Assembly (NCBI GenBank): GCA_963790325.1
Contig: CAWBNY010000004.1
Location: forward strand, 5,525 to 69,524
Length of the DNA stretch: 64,000 bases
Source: JAXDMK01 sp963790325
Lineage (GTDB): Bacteria; Actinomycetota; Acidimicrobiia; Acidimicrobiales; AC-14
Reading direction: 5' to 3'
A program made the translations under genes and the position numbers. Below the pieces are notes generated by a model. That model had not been told where the DNA came from. It made no database searches and worked only from the letters and a program-made list of their open reading frames with translations. Positions 1-7,810 of the stretch are shown here, one piece after another; positions within the stretch are counted from its first letter, which is position 1, and each line of letters starts with the position of its first letter.

Positions 1-633
1 CTTCTGCACCTCGATCCATGGAATGACTCCGTCTCGGCACAGGTAAGGGCGCCCGAGACTGCAATCGATTATCGTCGCCGCTTTGGTCGAGTAGGTGTCC
101 AGCGCCTCGACTTGTGTCGGCCCCCCGTCGACGACGAGATCGACCCCAGAACCGATGTCGACGATGGCCTTCTCCAAAGAGACCCGGATCTGGCCTTGAC
201 CGGAGAGGTTCGCAGAGGTTGCGGCTACGGGACCAATGAACTTGGCTGAAACCAAGGACAAGCACTGGTCGTCGGCATGGGTGACTGCAACAGTCATCAA
301 ACCGCAGGTCAGGCTTAGTGGGAAGTCAAGCTTCTGGGGAAAGATAAACCCGATCGGGCCGGGCAGCAAGTGTTCAAGAGCGTCGCCGGGGAACCATGCG
401 GGGATGCGTACGTAGTCGGCGATCGCCTGGAGCGATGGAGCGACAACGGACAGGGGAGCTACACGATGGCGCTTCTTTACCTCAAACACTCGCCGAATCG
501 CCTCGGGATCGAGGGCGTCGCAGACCAGGACATAGTTGGTGATGGTCGGGCAGACCACAAGTCCCCCGCTACGAAGCACCTCGACAGCAAGATCGATTCC
601 GGCTTTGGTATTCTCTACAATCTTCGCCCCCAT
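1..633 (-). CDS. TsaC/Sua5/YrdC-like carbamoyl-adenylate synthase, 3' end beyond window
   Basis: About 211 codons are visible, from an ATG at 633; the gene runs off the left edge. The family makes L-threonylcarbamoyl-AMP from threonine, bicarbonate and ATP for tRNA t6A. Visible landmarks are KKRHRVAPL (family K-x-R-x4-PL, residues ~59-67), ATSANLSGQ (family TSAN-x-SG, ~141-149) and VVDGGPT (~167-173). The N-terminal PTxTVYGL motif is changed to PTITNYVL, so the usual Tyr-Gly is lost and activity on threonine is uncertain. It starts 3 bases after the stop of the HMGL-type gene, so it is translationally coupled to a metabolic operon, which is odd for a housekeeping t6A gene. It may be a paralogue recruited for small-molecule carbamoylation; that is inference. 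Confidence 0.8.
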   Translation of the reverse strand, partial: MGAKIVENTKAGIDLAVEVLRSGGLVVCPTITNYVLVCDALDPEAIRRVFEVKKRHRVAPLSVVAPSLQAIADYVRIPAWFPGDALEHLLPGPIGFIFPQKLDFPLSLTCGLMTVAVTHADDQCLSLVSAKFIGPVAATSANLSGQGQIRVSLEKAIVDIGSGVDLVVDGGPTQVEALDTYSTKAATIIDCSLGRPYLCRDGVIPWIEVQK

Positions 634-636
634 CGG

Positions 637-1821
637 TCACCCGCAGCGCTCGGGGTTTGCCATCAGTTGCGTGTGCAAGGACAGAAACAGCTCAGGATCG
701 TTATACTGTGCTGGTCTGTTGCTGGCCTTGATCGCGCTGAAGACCTTGTCGACGAGTTCATCGGTGGGCGTCAGGTTGAGAGCCTCGAACTTGTCGACGA
801 CCAGTGTTCGACCCAGGCTGCCGTTGATGAGAAACTGCCAGTGCCGACCAAAAACTTCTGGCTCCACGAACTCGTAAGTGCTTCGGTCCTTCTTCATTCC
901 ATCAATGTGTATTCCGGCATAGCTCGCGAAAGCGTTGGCACCGAAGATCGGCTTGGAGCTCGATATCGGCAACTCCATTAGTTCGCGCATCCGTTCGAAC
1001 ACCGGTACCAGCTTGTCGAGGCGAATCCCGCACTGCTTGCCGTAGTACTTAGGCTTATAATGTAAGGCGCATGCGACCTCCTCAATGGGCGCATTTCCGG
1101 CCCGTTCACCGATTCCACCGATGGTTCCCTGGAAGATGTCGGCGCCTGCCTTGATCGCCGCGAGTGAGTTTGCGGTAGCAAGGCCCATGTCGTTATGAAC
1201 GTGGATTGCGAGCTTGGCCGCTCCGCCGACGAAGTCGCGGATCCGTGAGACGTACTCGGCACATTCCTCCGGGATGAAGGCACCGAGCGTGTCAGGAATA
1301 GCCAAGGTCGTGGCTCCCCGGGTGATACAGATCTCGATGCAGCGTTGAAGGAAGTCCAGCGAACCCCTGGACGCATCCTCGAATCCGGCCGTGATGTCTT
1401 GAATCCCGTATCTCTTGCACAGGTCGATCGCACGCTCCATCTCCTCGACGTAGGCGGCGAAGGTCATCTTCCGTTTCCGCTCAAGGTGGATCTCCGAACC
1501 AGTGAACATGAGCTGGACTTGGACGCCATCGGGGTTGACGATTGCGTCCGCCGTGCGCCGGAGATCTCTGTCGGTCGGGCGTGCTAGCATGCTCAACTTA
1601 CAAGTGCGTTCCCGTGCAGTAAGCGTTTTGGTCAGTTCGAAATCGATCTCGGAGGCGGCTGGGAACCCGGTTTCGATATAGTCAAGCCCGGTATCTTCGA
1701 GCAGGTCGAACAGTTCAAGGCGCTCATCCAGACTCAGGCAAACCGGCTCGCCTTGGAGACCATCGCGAAGGGTCGTGTCGAAGAACTCGACACGACCGAG
1801 TTGCGACGACATCGCGGTCAC
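637..1821 (-). CDS. HMGL-family acyltransferase (homocitrate / isopropylmalate synthase-like)
   Basis: 394 aa TIM-barrel enzyme of the DRE-TIM family, which condenses an acyl-CoA with a 2-oxoacid. FFDTTLRDG (13-21) supplies the metal Asp and catalytic Arg; HVHND (207-211) supplies metal His ligands; GIGERAGNAPIEE (236-248) is the conserved barrel-end motif. The length and lack of a C-terminal LeuA regulatory domain resemble homocitrate synthase (NifV-like) or citramalate-type enzymes rather than full LeuA. The ATG overlaps the upstream stop (ATGA at 1818-1821). Base composition is lower in GC than the genes beyond 5.5 kb. The 2-oxoacid substrate cannot be read from sequence; the neighbouring ThDP enzyme may supply or use it. 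Confidence 0.9.
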   Translation of the reverse strand: MTAMSSQLGRVEFFDTTLRDGLQGEPVCLSLDERLELFDLLEDTGLDYIETGFPAASEIDFELTKTLTARERTCKLSMLARPTDRDLRRTADAIVNPDGVQVQLMFTGSEIHLERKRKMTFAAYVEEMERAIDLCKRYGIQDITAGFEDASRGSLDFLQRCIEICITRGATTLAIPDTLGAFIPEECAEYVSRIRDFVGGAAKLAIHVHNDMGLATANSLAAIKAGADIFQGTIGGIGERAGNAPIEEVACALHYKPKYYGKQCGIRLDKLVPVFERMRELMELPISSSKPIFGANAFASYAGIHIDGMKKDRSTYEFVEPEVFGRHWQFLINGSLGRTLVVDKFEALNLTPTDELVDKVFSAIKASNRPAQYNDPELFLSLHTQLMANPERCG

Positions 1822-2921
1822 GCTTGGCCCACCGGGGCCTTGCGACCATCCAGATCGAGGGTCAGACCGTTGTCATACGGCCCACGGACCACGACGTTCT
1901 CCACGTCGAACTGCATGAACATATAGCGACGCAGAATCGAATCCGGGATGACGTGGGACGAGTCAGTGAAGTCTCGTTGGAACGTCTGCTCGATGAAGCG
2001 GTTCCGCAACTCGTCGTCAGTTCGAAGGAGCTCGAGGAAAGCCTCGTTGTCCGACGATGAGCGGTCGCCGCTCACTCGCGGCAATGCGTTGGTGTCAAGT
2101 AGAGAGAAGAGGTTCACCCCCTCATCGACGAGCACTCCATGAGTGTGGGAGGCGATGCGGAACACGTTGGTGGAGCGCTCCGTTGCTCGCGCTCCACCCT
2201 TTGCGCGGTCATGGGGATTCTCGAAGAACATCCGCTCAAGCAACTCGCGATCCCGCCAATCGGGGTCGTCCACGAGCACGCGTTGGGCGAATCCGACGAC
2301 GACTCCCATACGTGGACCGTAGTTTCGGCCGGGGCGAGCGAAGTAGTCGATGTCCTGGAGGATGTTGCGGCCCTCAATCGGTGCGTGACGCAGAGAGGTC
2401 CCCCACCAGGCATCGAACTCACATATTCCAACGAACCCCACCAGCCGCTCCATCGGCGCGTTACCCAAGTCCGCTTCCACTCCAATTCCGCCAGTGAACG
2501 AGATGAGCATATCCTGCATTGTCGGCTGGAGTTCCGCGTTGACGCGGAGTGTGTCCGAACCCCACCAGACTTTCCAGTCGTAGTCCGCGAGGCCAGACAT
2601 TCCAATGCTATACGGAGCTACGTACTCGACTTCTGCGGGAGCTCGACCGTCGAGGAACCGCTGCTTGAGCCCGACTTTCGACACGGAGTCGCCGGCCCGT
2701 TCCAGTCCTTCAGCCGTTTGCTTCACGAAGAACCGGCCATCGACAAAGCACGAATCGGCGATATCGGCGACGTCGTCGGAAAATGAGCACACGCCCAGAC
2801 CGAACCTCATTTGGCGATCGACGAAGTGATCCTTGTTGAGAAGCTTGGCGGGTTCGATGCACCCGTCGAAGACGCTCCTGATGTCACCATAAAGATAAGC
2901 GGTGTTTCGTTGGGTTGTCAT
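1818..2921 (-). CDS. Unrecognised 367-aa protein in ThDP/HMGL operon
   Basis: I do not recognise a family. The protein is soluble, with no signal peptide or membrane segment. It is rich in aromatics in the middle (for example DYDWKVWWGSD and EFDAWWGTS, ~112-175), has a Gly-rich stretch near SFTGGIGVEADLG (~140-152) and several His in the second half (FRIASHTHGVLVDEG, ~253-267), so metal or cofactor binding is possible. It is sandwiched with 4-base overlaps between the ThDP enzyme and the HMGL enzyme and must be co-translated with them, which suggests a third catalytic step of the same pathway. No function is claimed. Confidence 0.75.
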   Translation of the reverse strand: MTTQRNTAYLYGDIRSVFDGCIEPAKLLNKDHFVDRQMRFGLGVCSFSDDVADIADSCFVDGRFFVKQTAEGLERAGDSVSKVGLKQRFLDGRAPAEVEYVAPYSIGMSGLADYDWKVWWGSDTLRVNAELQPTMQDMLISFTGGIGVEADLGNAPMERLVGFVGICEFDAWWGTSLRHAPIEGRNILQDIDYFARPGRNYGPRMGVVVGFAQRVLVDDPDWRDRELLERMFFENPHDRAKGGARATERSTNVFRIASHTHGVLVDEGVNLFSLLDTNALPRVSGDRSSSDNEAFLELLRTDDELRNRFIEQTFQRDFTDSSHVIPDSILRRYMFMQFDVENVVVRGPYDNGLTLDLDGRKAPVGQA

Positions 2922-4912
2922 TCTCTTGCTCCTGCGAGTCGGCTAGTTCCGGCAAGAATTTCGCTCATTTGTTCCGCAGTCAGGCGTGGACGGCCGTTCA
3001 TGGCCCGCACTGCGTTGAACCGCTCGACTCCCGGACCGAGTACCGTAGGATCGATCCGACAGTCGATAACAACCGGTTCATTGCGGTCGATCAACTCGTC
3101 TATGAACTTTTTAGTGATCATGCCGGGCTTCTCGACTACGACGCATCGTAGGCCCTGAGCCTGCGCGACCCGTTCGAGGTTGACCGGCCGCCGAAACGAC
3201 AGTTCGTCAACTAAGAGCTGCTCGGAGACCGCGGCGAAACCCTGGTACACCGTCGAGAGCCGATAGTCGTTGAGGATGAAGATGAGCAACGAGCTTTCGA
3301 TGTTTGAGGCCAGGCACGACAGCTCGTTGTTCATACTAACCGAACCGTCCCCGACGATACACACGGTCGGAGGAGCATCTGGACCTTCCATGTCCCGGGC
3401 TCCAAGGGTCACCCCAACCGAGGCCGCAACGGCATACCCCATCGTGTCGAAGCCACCGGGTTGGAACAGGCGCCAATCGCGCCGGAAGTGGATATAATGC
3501 GACGCGTAGAGCTTGCTTGTGCCGGTGTCGGCGACTATGTTCACTCTGGGTCGGTGGGCAAGGGCCTCGCTGAGTTCGAAGACAACTCGCTGTCCGGTGA
3601 GTTTGGTGTCGTCACGCAAGGTCTCCTCGACCCGGTCGAGGTTGCACGGATGAAGATGGCGGAAGGTCTTTAGACGTTCCGACTGATCGAGATGGGCGAA
3701 GCGGCGCCGGTCCTTGCGGATGACCTCAGTCAACGCAACCAGGAACGCGCGGATGTCTTGTCGACAGTACGTGCGGCGACGGCTTTCGACGCCCTTGGCC
3801 ATGCCTCGACCGAAGACGTGTGGGTTTCGATCCACGTGCACGAGCTCTGGGCGCTTCAGCGCCTCGCTGAAGGAGTTGGTACCGTATTCACCAAGCGAGG
3901 TACCCAGTGCCAGGACGAGGTCGACTGGCTCATCTTCCAGCCATTTCACTGGTCGTACATGAGGGAAGATACTGTGCTGTCCGAGAAACAGCGGCGAATC
4001 GTGGTCAGCGGCGGCGACACCCTTGGCGGTCGTGATGAGCGGAACCTGGAGCAAGTCTACGAGGGCCATCAACTCCTTCTCGGCATTGGCCTGCGAGATT
4101 CCGTTGCCTGCGAACACAACCGGCCGTTTGGTTCTTTCCAGGAGCCGGGCCACCATGTGCGCATCTTGATCGAGGGATCCGGGCATAGTTGTCGGTCCGG
4201 CGATCGAAAGGTCCGGCGCTGAAGTCTCGCTGCACCACCACGGCTGCTGCTTGAGGTTGATTCGAGCGCCCAGCACGTCGGTGCCGATGTGCAGATGGAC
4301 CGGTCCGCGGCGTGGTTGATCGACATCGCCGACGAGGCACCGCGCTACTTCAGCGAAGCTCTCAAGGAAGTCGTCGGCGTTGCCGACGTTCTTCTGACAC
4401 ACAGTGAGTCCGCGTATCACCTCAGCGATGTCACATTGGAAGCTCAGGGTGTCTTGCAACGCCCCGAGACGCTTTTTTGCTTCAGGGATCGTACCGTGCA
4501 CCAAAAGCACAGCATCGTTATCCGAAGCGGCCTGCGCAAGCCCCGTCACAGCGTTCAGTGCAGCTGGGCCAGCTGTCGTCACGACGACGCCGAACCGACG
4601 CGTAACCTGCGAATAACCCTGCGCCATGTAGGCCGCTCCGCCTTCGTGGGCGGACAGGACAAACTTTATTCCATCAGCATTGTGCGCAGCAGCCACGAAA
4701 GGGACAACATAGCCCCCTGGTATCCCGAAGACATGATGAACAGACTGAACCCTTAAGAAGTCTAACAGCGCGGTAGAAACCGTCGGCGATTCATCAGTCG
4801 ATTGCACGATCACCGGGACCGTGGTCGTCCTCGCTTCGTCAATGTCCAGTTCCTGGGTCGGCATGTCGCGACTCCTCGTCACCGTTTCGACTTCCGTTCG
4901 TCGGAGGCTCAC
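2918..4912 (-). CDS. ThDP-dependent enzyme of the acetolactate synthase large-subunit family
   Basis: 664 aa with the three-domain ThDP layout: PYR domain from ~45, central domain from ~245, PP domain from ~440. The ThDP-activating Glu is Glu90 (SAHEGGAAY). The ThDP/Mg motif GDGS is at 521-524 with its ND partner at 548-549 (ILNDYRLS). Family members decarboxylate a 2-oxoacid and add the hydroxyalkyl unit to an acceptor, or only decarboxylate. The first ~40 residues are a poorly conserved extension; the Met at residue 17 is an alternative start. It is the first gene of the low-GC operon, followed by a 4-base overlap. The HMGL neighbour points to a dedicated 2-oxoacid pathway rather than valine synthesis, since no small regulatory subunit gene is present. 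Confidence 0.88.
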   Translation of the reverse strand: MSLRRTEVETVTRSRDMPTQELDIDEARTTTVPVIVQSTDESPTVSTALLDFLRVQSVHHVFGIPGGYVVPFVAAAHNADGIKFVLSAHEGGAAYMAQGYSQVTRRFGVVVTTAGPAALNAVTGLAQAASDNDAVLLVHGTIPEAKKRLGALQDTLSFQCDIAEVIRGLTVCQKNVGNADDFLESFAEVARCLVGDVDQPRRGPVHLHIGTDVLGARINLKQQPWWCSETSAPDLSIAGPTTMPGSLDQDAHMVARLLERTKRPVVFAGNGISQANAEKELMALVDLLQVPLITTAKGVAAADHDSPLFLGQHSIFPHVRPVKWLEDEPVDLVLALGTSLGEYGTNSFSEALKRPELVHVDRNPHVFGRGMAKGVESRRRTYCRQDIRAFLVALTEVIRKDRRRFAHLDQSERLKTFRHLHPCNLDRVEETLRDDTKLTGQRVVFELSEALAHRPRVNIVADTGTSKLYASHYIHFRRDWRLFQPGGFDTMGYAVAASVGVTLGARDMEGPDAPPTVCIVGDGSVSMNNELSCLASNIESSLLIFILNDYRLSTVYQGFAAVSEQLLVDELSFRRPVNLERVAQAQGLRCVVVEKPGMITKKFIDELIDRNEPVVIDCRIDPTVLGPGVERFNAVRAMNGRPRLTAEQMSEILAGTSRLAGARE

Positions 4913-5464
4913 AACGCATCTTCTTCAACGCTCCTGTTCGCCCGTGCCAAGTAGATGACGGCTCGGGACGTCGTGATACAACTTTCCGCACGGAGTAGGA
5001 CCCTCGTCCTGTCGCTCCACCGCATCCTGGGACGCCCCCCGCCGGGCCAAGAAATCGCGGGCACGAGGAACGACGACCGGGGTCCCGCAGGAGGAACCTC
5101 GACCGGTACCCCCCTCGCCGACATCGTCCGGAGCCTCCGCCCCAGGTCGAAACGTCCCGTAAGACCCGTCCGGTGGACAGTCCGGTGACGGAGGGCTATG
5201 CGGTGCGCGGCACCGCTGGTCAGTCGGCGCCGCGGCGAAGCCCGACGCGATTCCGGAGTGCGCCGTTCTCGCAGAAGAACCATTCACGGGCGGCTGCCCA
5301 TCTCCGCTGACCGATTGCAGACACCGCACCGAGTCGGCGGTCCGGCGCGTTGGGCCCTGGCGGCGGTGCGCGCCAGATCTTCGCGACAGAACGTGCGGCC
5401 TTCAACCTGACGCTGGGCCTGGTCGGCTCCAGCCTCCAGGTCCCGCTCGAGCCGGAGGTGCGAC
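4913..5464. other. Gene-free spacer between low-GC operon and integrase remnant
   Basis: Roughly 550 bases. The open frames here on both strands are Arg/Pro-rich and show no family features, so I call no gene. The stretch must contain the promoter of the minus-strand operon; I saw no clear -35/-10 pair. Composition changes across it from the lower-GC operon to the high-GC backbone, so it may contain the insertion junction. Just before 5465 there is a ribosome-site-like CCGGAGGTG (5453-5461) for the integrase fragment. Confidence 0.5.
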
Positions 5465-5855
5465 ATGACAACGAACAATGCGACCCCGACGACGGAGATC
5501 GCGGTCCTTGATCCGCAGTTCTCTGATGCGGAGCGCTACGCGCTCGGCGCGTTTCTGGCCGGCTACCGCAACCAGACCCGCGACGCCTACGCCTTGGATC
5601 TCCGCCAGTTCGTGGCGTCGTGTGACCAGCACGACCTGAAGCTGTTCGCCGTGCGCCGGGCAGACATCGAGTGCTTCGCCCGCGACCTCGAGGCGCTGGG
5701 ACGTGCAACTGCGACCGTCGCCCACCGTCTGTCGACGGTGGCGGGGTTCTACCGCTACGCGGACGAGGAAGGCCTGCTGTCGCCGTCGCCCGCCGCCCAC
5801 GTGCGCCCGCCCGCGCATCGACTACGAGTCCCACGCCACAGGGCTCGACCGGTAG
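5465..5855 (+). pseudogene. Tyrosine recombinase (XerC/D-like) N-terminal remnant
   Basis: From ATG 5465 the first ~112 codons encode the SAM-like core-binding domain of a phage-type integrase (AFLAGYRNQTRDAYALDLRQ near 28-47, TVAHRLSTVAGFYRYADEEG near 89-108). At ~5805-5813 the frame shifts by one: the expected continuation RIDYESHATGLDR is read in the +1 frame and ends at a TAG at 5853-5855. The whole catalytic domain (R-H-R-Y) is missing. The original frame runs on to 6028 with junk overlapping the response regulator. This is a dead recombinase, most likely the scar of a mobile element next to the low-GC operon. Confidence 0.85.
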
Positions 5856-5910
5856 CGCCCGATATCACGTGGAAGCAACCTTCGACCCAGCCGGCTCGGG
5901 TCGTGGTCGG

Positions 5911-6561
5911 TCAGCGCTCCATGCGGCCCGTCTCGTATGCCCACATGGCGATCTCGACGCGGTTCCGGGCGCCGAGCTTGTTCATGAGGCTGGCCAGGTG
6001 GGTCTTGACCGTGCTGAGGCTGATGTAGAGCTCGTCGGCGATCTCGGCGTTAGTGCGGCCCCGGGCCACGGTGAGGACGACCTCCTCCTCCCGGGCCGTG
6101 AGCGGCTCGATGGGCTGGGCCGGCGTCGCCGCCCGCGGGGTCGAGAAGGCGGCCAGCAACCGGGCCGTCACGCTCGGGGCGATGAGGGCGTCGCCGCGGG
6201 CGGCAGCCTGGACGGCCTGCACCAGCAGCTCGGGCCCGGCGTCCTTGAGCAGGAACCCGCGGGCGCCAGCCTTGAGGGCGCCGTGCACGTATTCGTCGAC
6301 GTCGAACGTGGTGATGACCACGACCGCCAGCGGATCCTCGACGTCGGGTCCGGCCAGCTGGCGGGTCGCCTCGATGCCATCGACATCGGGCATGCGGATG
6401 TCGAACAGGCACACGTCGGGTCGCAGCCGGCGGGCCAGGGCCACCGCCTCGCGCCCGTCGGCGGCGGCGCCGACGACCTCGATGTCGGGGTGGGCGTCGA
6501 GGATCATCCGCAGCCCGGTGCGGATGATCTCCTGGTCGTCGGCGAGGAGGACGCGGATCAC
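5911..6561 (-). CDS. NarL/LuxR-type response regulator
   Basis: Receiver domain at the N-terminus (LLADDQ acidic pocket at 5-10, phosphoacceptor Asp54 in CLFDIRMPD, Lys in FLLKDAG), then a C-terminal LuxR helix-turn-helix (LTAREEEVV ... NAEIADELYISLSTVKTHL). I start it at GTG 6561, whose GTGA overlaps the kinase stop; this gives MIRVLLADD, the usual family N-terminus. An upstream in-frame ATG at 6603 would add 14 residues inside the kinase gene. Cognate partner of the kinase at 6558-7703; the divergent MMPL exporter is a plausible target, which is inference from context. Confidence 0.93.
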   Translation of the reverse strand: MIRVLLADDQEIIRTGLRMILDAHPDIEVVGAAADGREAVALARRLRPDVCLFDIRMPDVDGIEATRQLAGPDVEDPLAVVVITTFDVDEYVHGALKAGARGFLLKDAGPELLVQAVQAAARGDALIAPSVTARLLAAFSTPRAATPAQPIEPLTAREEEVVLTVARGRTNAEIADELYISLSTVKTHLASLMNKLGARNRVEIAMWAYETGRMER

Positions 6562-7703
6562 GACCCGCCCCGGCCCCGGGGCAGCACGGCCTGCACCGTC
6601 CACCCCCGGTTGCGGCTGGGGCCGGCCTCCAGGGTCCCGCCGAGCAGCTTGGCCCGCTCGGCCATGCCGAGCAGCCCGAACCCCGACGACGAGCGAGGGT
6701 CGAACGCGCCGGCGTCCCCGTCGTCGCCCACCGTGAGCCGCACGCAGTCCTCGTCACCGTGCACGGTGACCTCGATGCGGGTGGCGTGGCGGGCGTGGCG
6801 GCGGGCGTTGGTGATCGACTCCTGGGCCAACCGGTAGAGGGTGGCGTCGACCGAGGGCCGCAGGCTGTCGAGGTCGCCCGAGAGCTCCACGTCGACGCGG
6901 GGCCCCGCGCCGCCGGTGGCGAGGCGCTCGATGTCGGCGACGCCGCGCTGCGGCGCGCGGTCGGGCTCCTCGCCCTGGCGCAGAGCACCGACCATGGCCC
7001 GCATCTCGGCCAGCGTCCGCGACGCCTCCTCCTCGATGACGGCGAGGGCGTCGAGGGCGGCGGACGGGTCGGACGCGGCGACCACGCGGCCGGCCTGGGC
7101 CCGGATGGCGATGGCCGACACGTGGTGGGCGACGGTGTCGTGGAGCTCGCGGGCCAGCTGCTCCCGCTCGAGCAGCTTGACCTGGTCCATCCCCCGGTGG
7201 TGCTCCTTGTCCCGATAGCGGACGGCCACGCCGATGGCGGCCACCAGCAGCAGGAACACGCCGCCCAGGAACAGGTCGCTGATCGGCTGCGGGTCGCTGG
7301 CGCTGAGAAGGAGCGGGACCAGCAGGACGAGGGCCCCGAGCGTGGCCTCCCGGCCCGAACCCCATCGGTACAGCGCGTAGACGAGCAGGACCGAGAACAC
7401 GCTGGTGTTCAGGCCCCGCCAATCGACGCCGGCCGCCAGCGAGACGATGTCGACGACGGCGAACGTGCCGAAGGCGGCCACCACGACGGCAAGCGGGTGC
7501 GTGCGCCGCCAAAGCAGCGTCGGCACCAGCGCCAGCGTGATCACGACCGAGGCGGCCCGCCAGACCAGCTCGTCGGCGAGTACGCCTTCGAGCACGGCGA
7601 CCGGCACCAGCCCGACGACCAGCGCCCAGTCCCGCCACACGCGCGCCGGCGGGTCCGGGGCGCGAGGCTCGGCCCACAACGAACGAGCCGCGTCTCGGAG
7701 CAC
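6558..7703 (-). CDS. Sensor histidine kinase, HisKA_3 type
   Basis: 381 aa, GTG start. Four to five hydrophobic segments fill residues ~25-165 with almost no extracellular domain, as in DesK-like membrane sensors. A short linker leads to the phosphoacceptor motif ARELHDTVAHHVS (His near 193) and a HATPase domain with SITNARRHARHA (N box) and GFGLLGMAERAKLLGG (G box). Co-transcribed with and overlapping the response regulator. Divergent from the MMPL gene with about 107 bases between starts, where shared regulatory sites would lie. Confidence 0.93.
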   Translation of the reverse strand: MLRDAARSLWAEPRAPDPPARVWRDWALVVGLVPVAVLEGVLADELVWRAASVVITLALVPTLLWRRTHPLAVVVAAFGTFAVVDIVSLAAGVDWRGLNTSVFSVLLVYALYRWGSGREATLGALVLLVPLLLSASDPQPISDLFLGGVFLLLVAAIGVAVRYRDKEHHRGMDQVKLLEREQLARELHDTVAHHVSAIAIRAQAGRVVAASDPSAALDALAVIEEEASRTLAEMRAMVGALRQGEEPDRAPQRGVADIERLATGGAGPRVDVELSGDLDSLRPSVDATLYRLAQESITNARRHARHATRIEVTVHGDEDCVRLTVGDDGDAGAFDPRSSSGFGLLGMAERAKLLGGTLEAGPSRNRGWTVQAVLPRGRGGS

Positions 7704-7810
7704 GGCCCCACCCTAAGGAACGGCGGCGCCCGACGGATCGGCCGAAAGTACGGCCCGCGAATGACCGGATGCCCGATGTGGCGGCCGGCCCCGATCCGGA
7801 CGATGGGTCC

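Noticed and set aside
4909..5410. Several small open frames in the spacer before the integrase remnant
   Set aside because: They are Arg/Pro-rich, lack ribosome sites and show no recognised motif.
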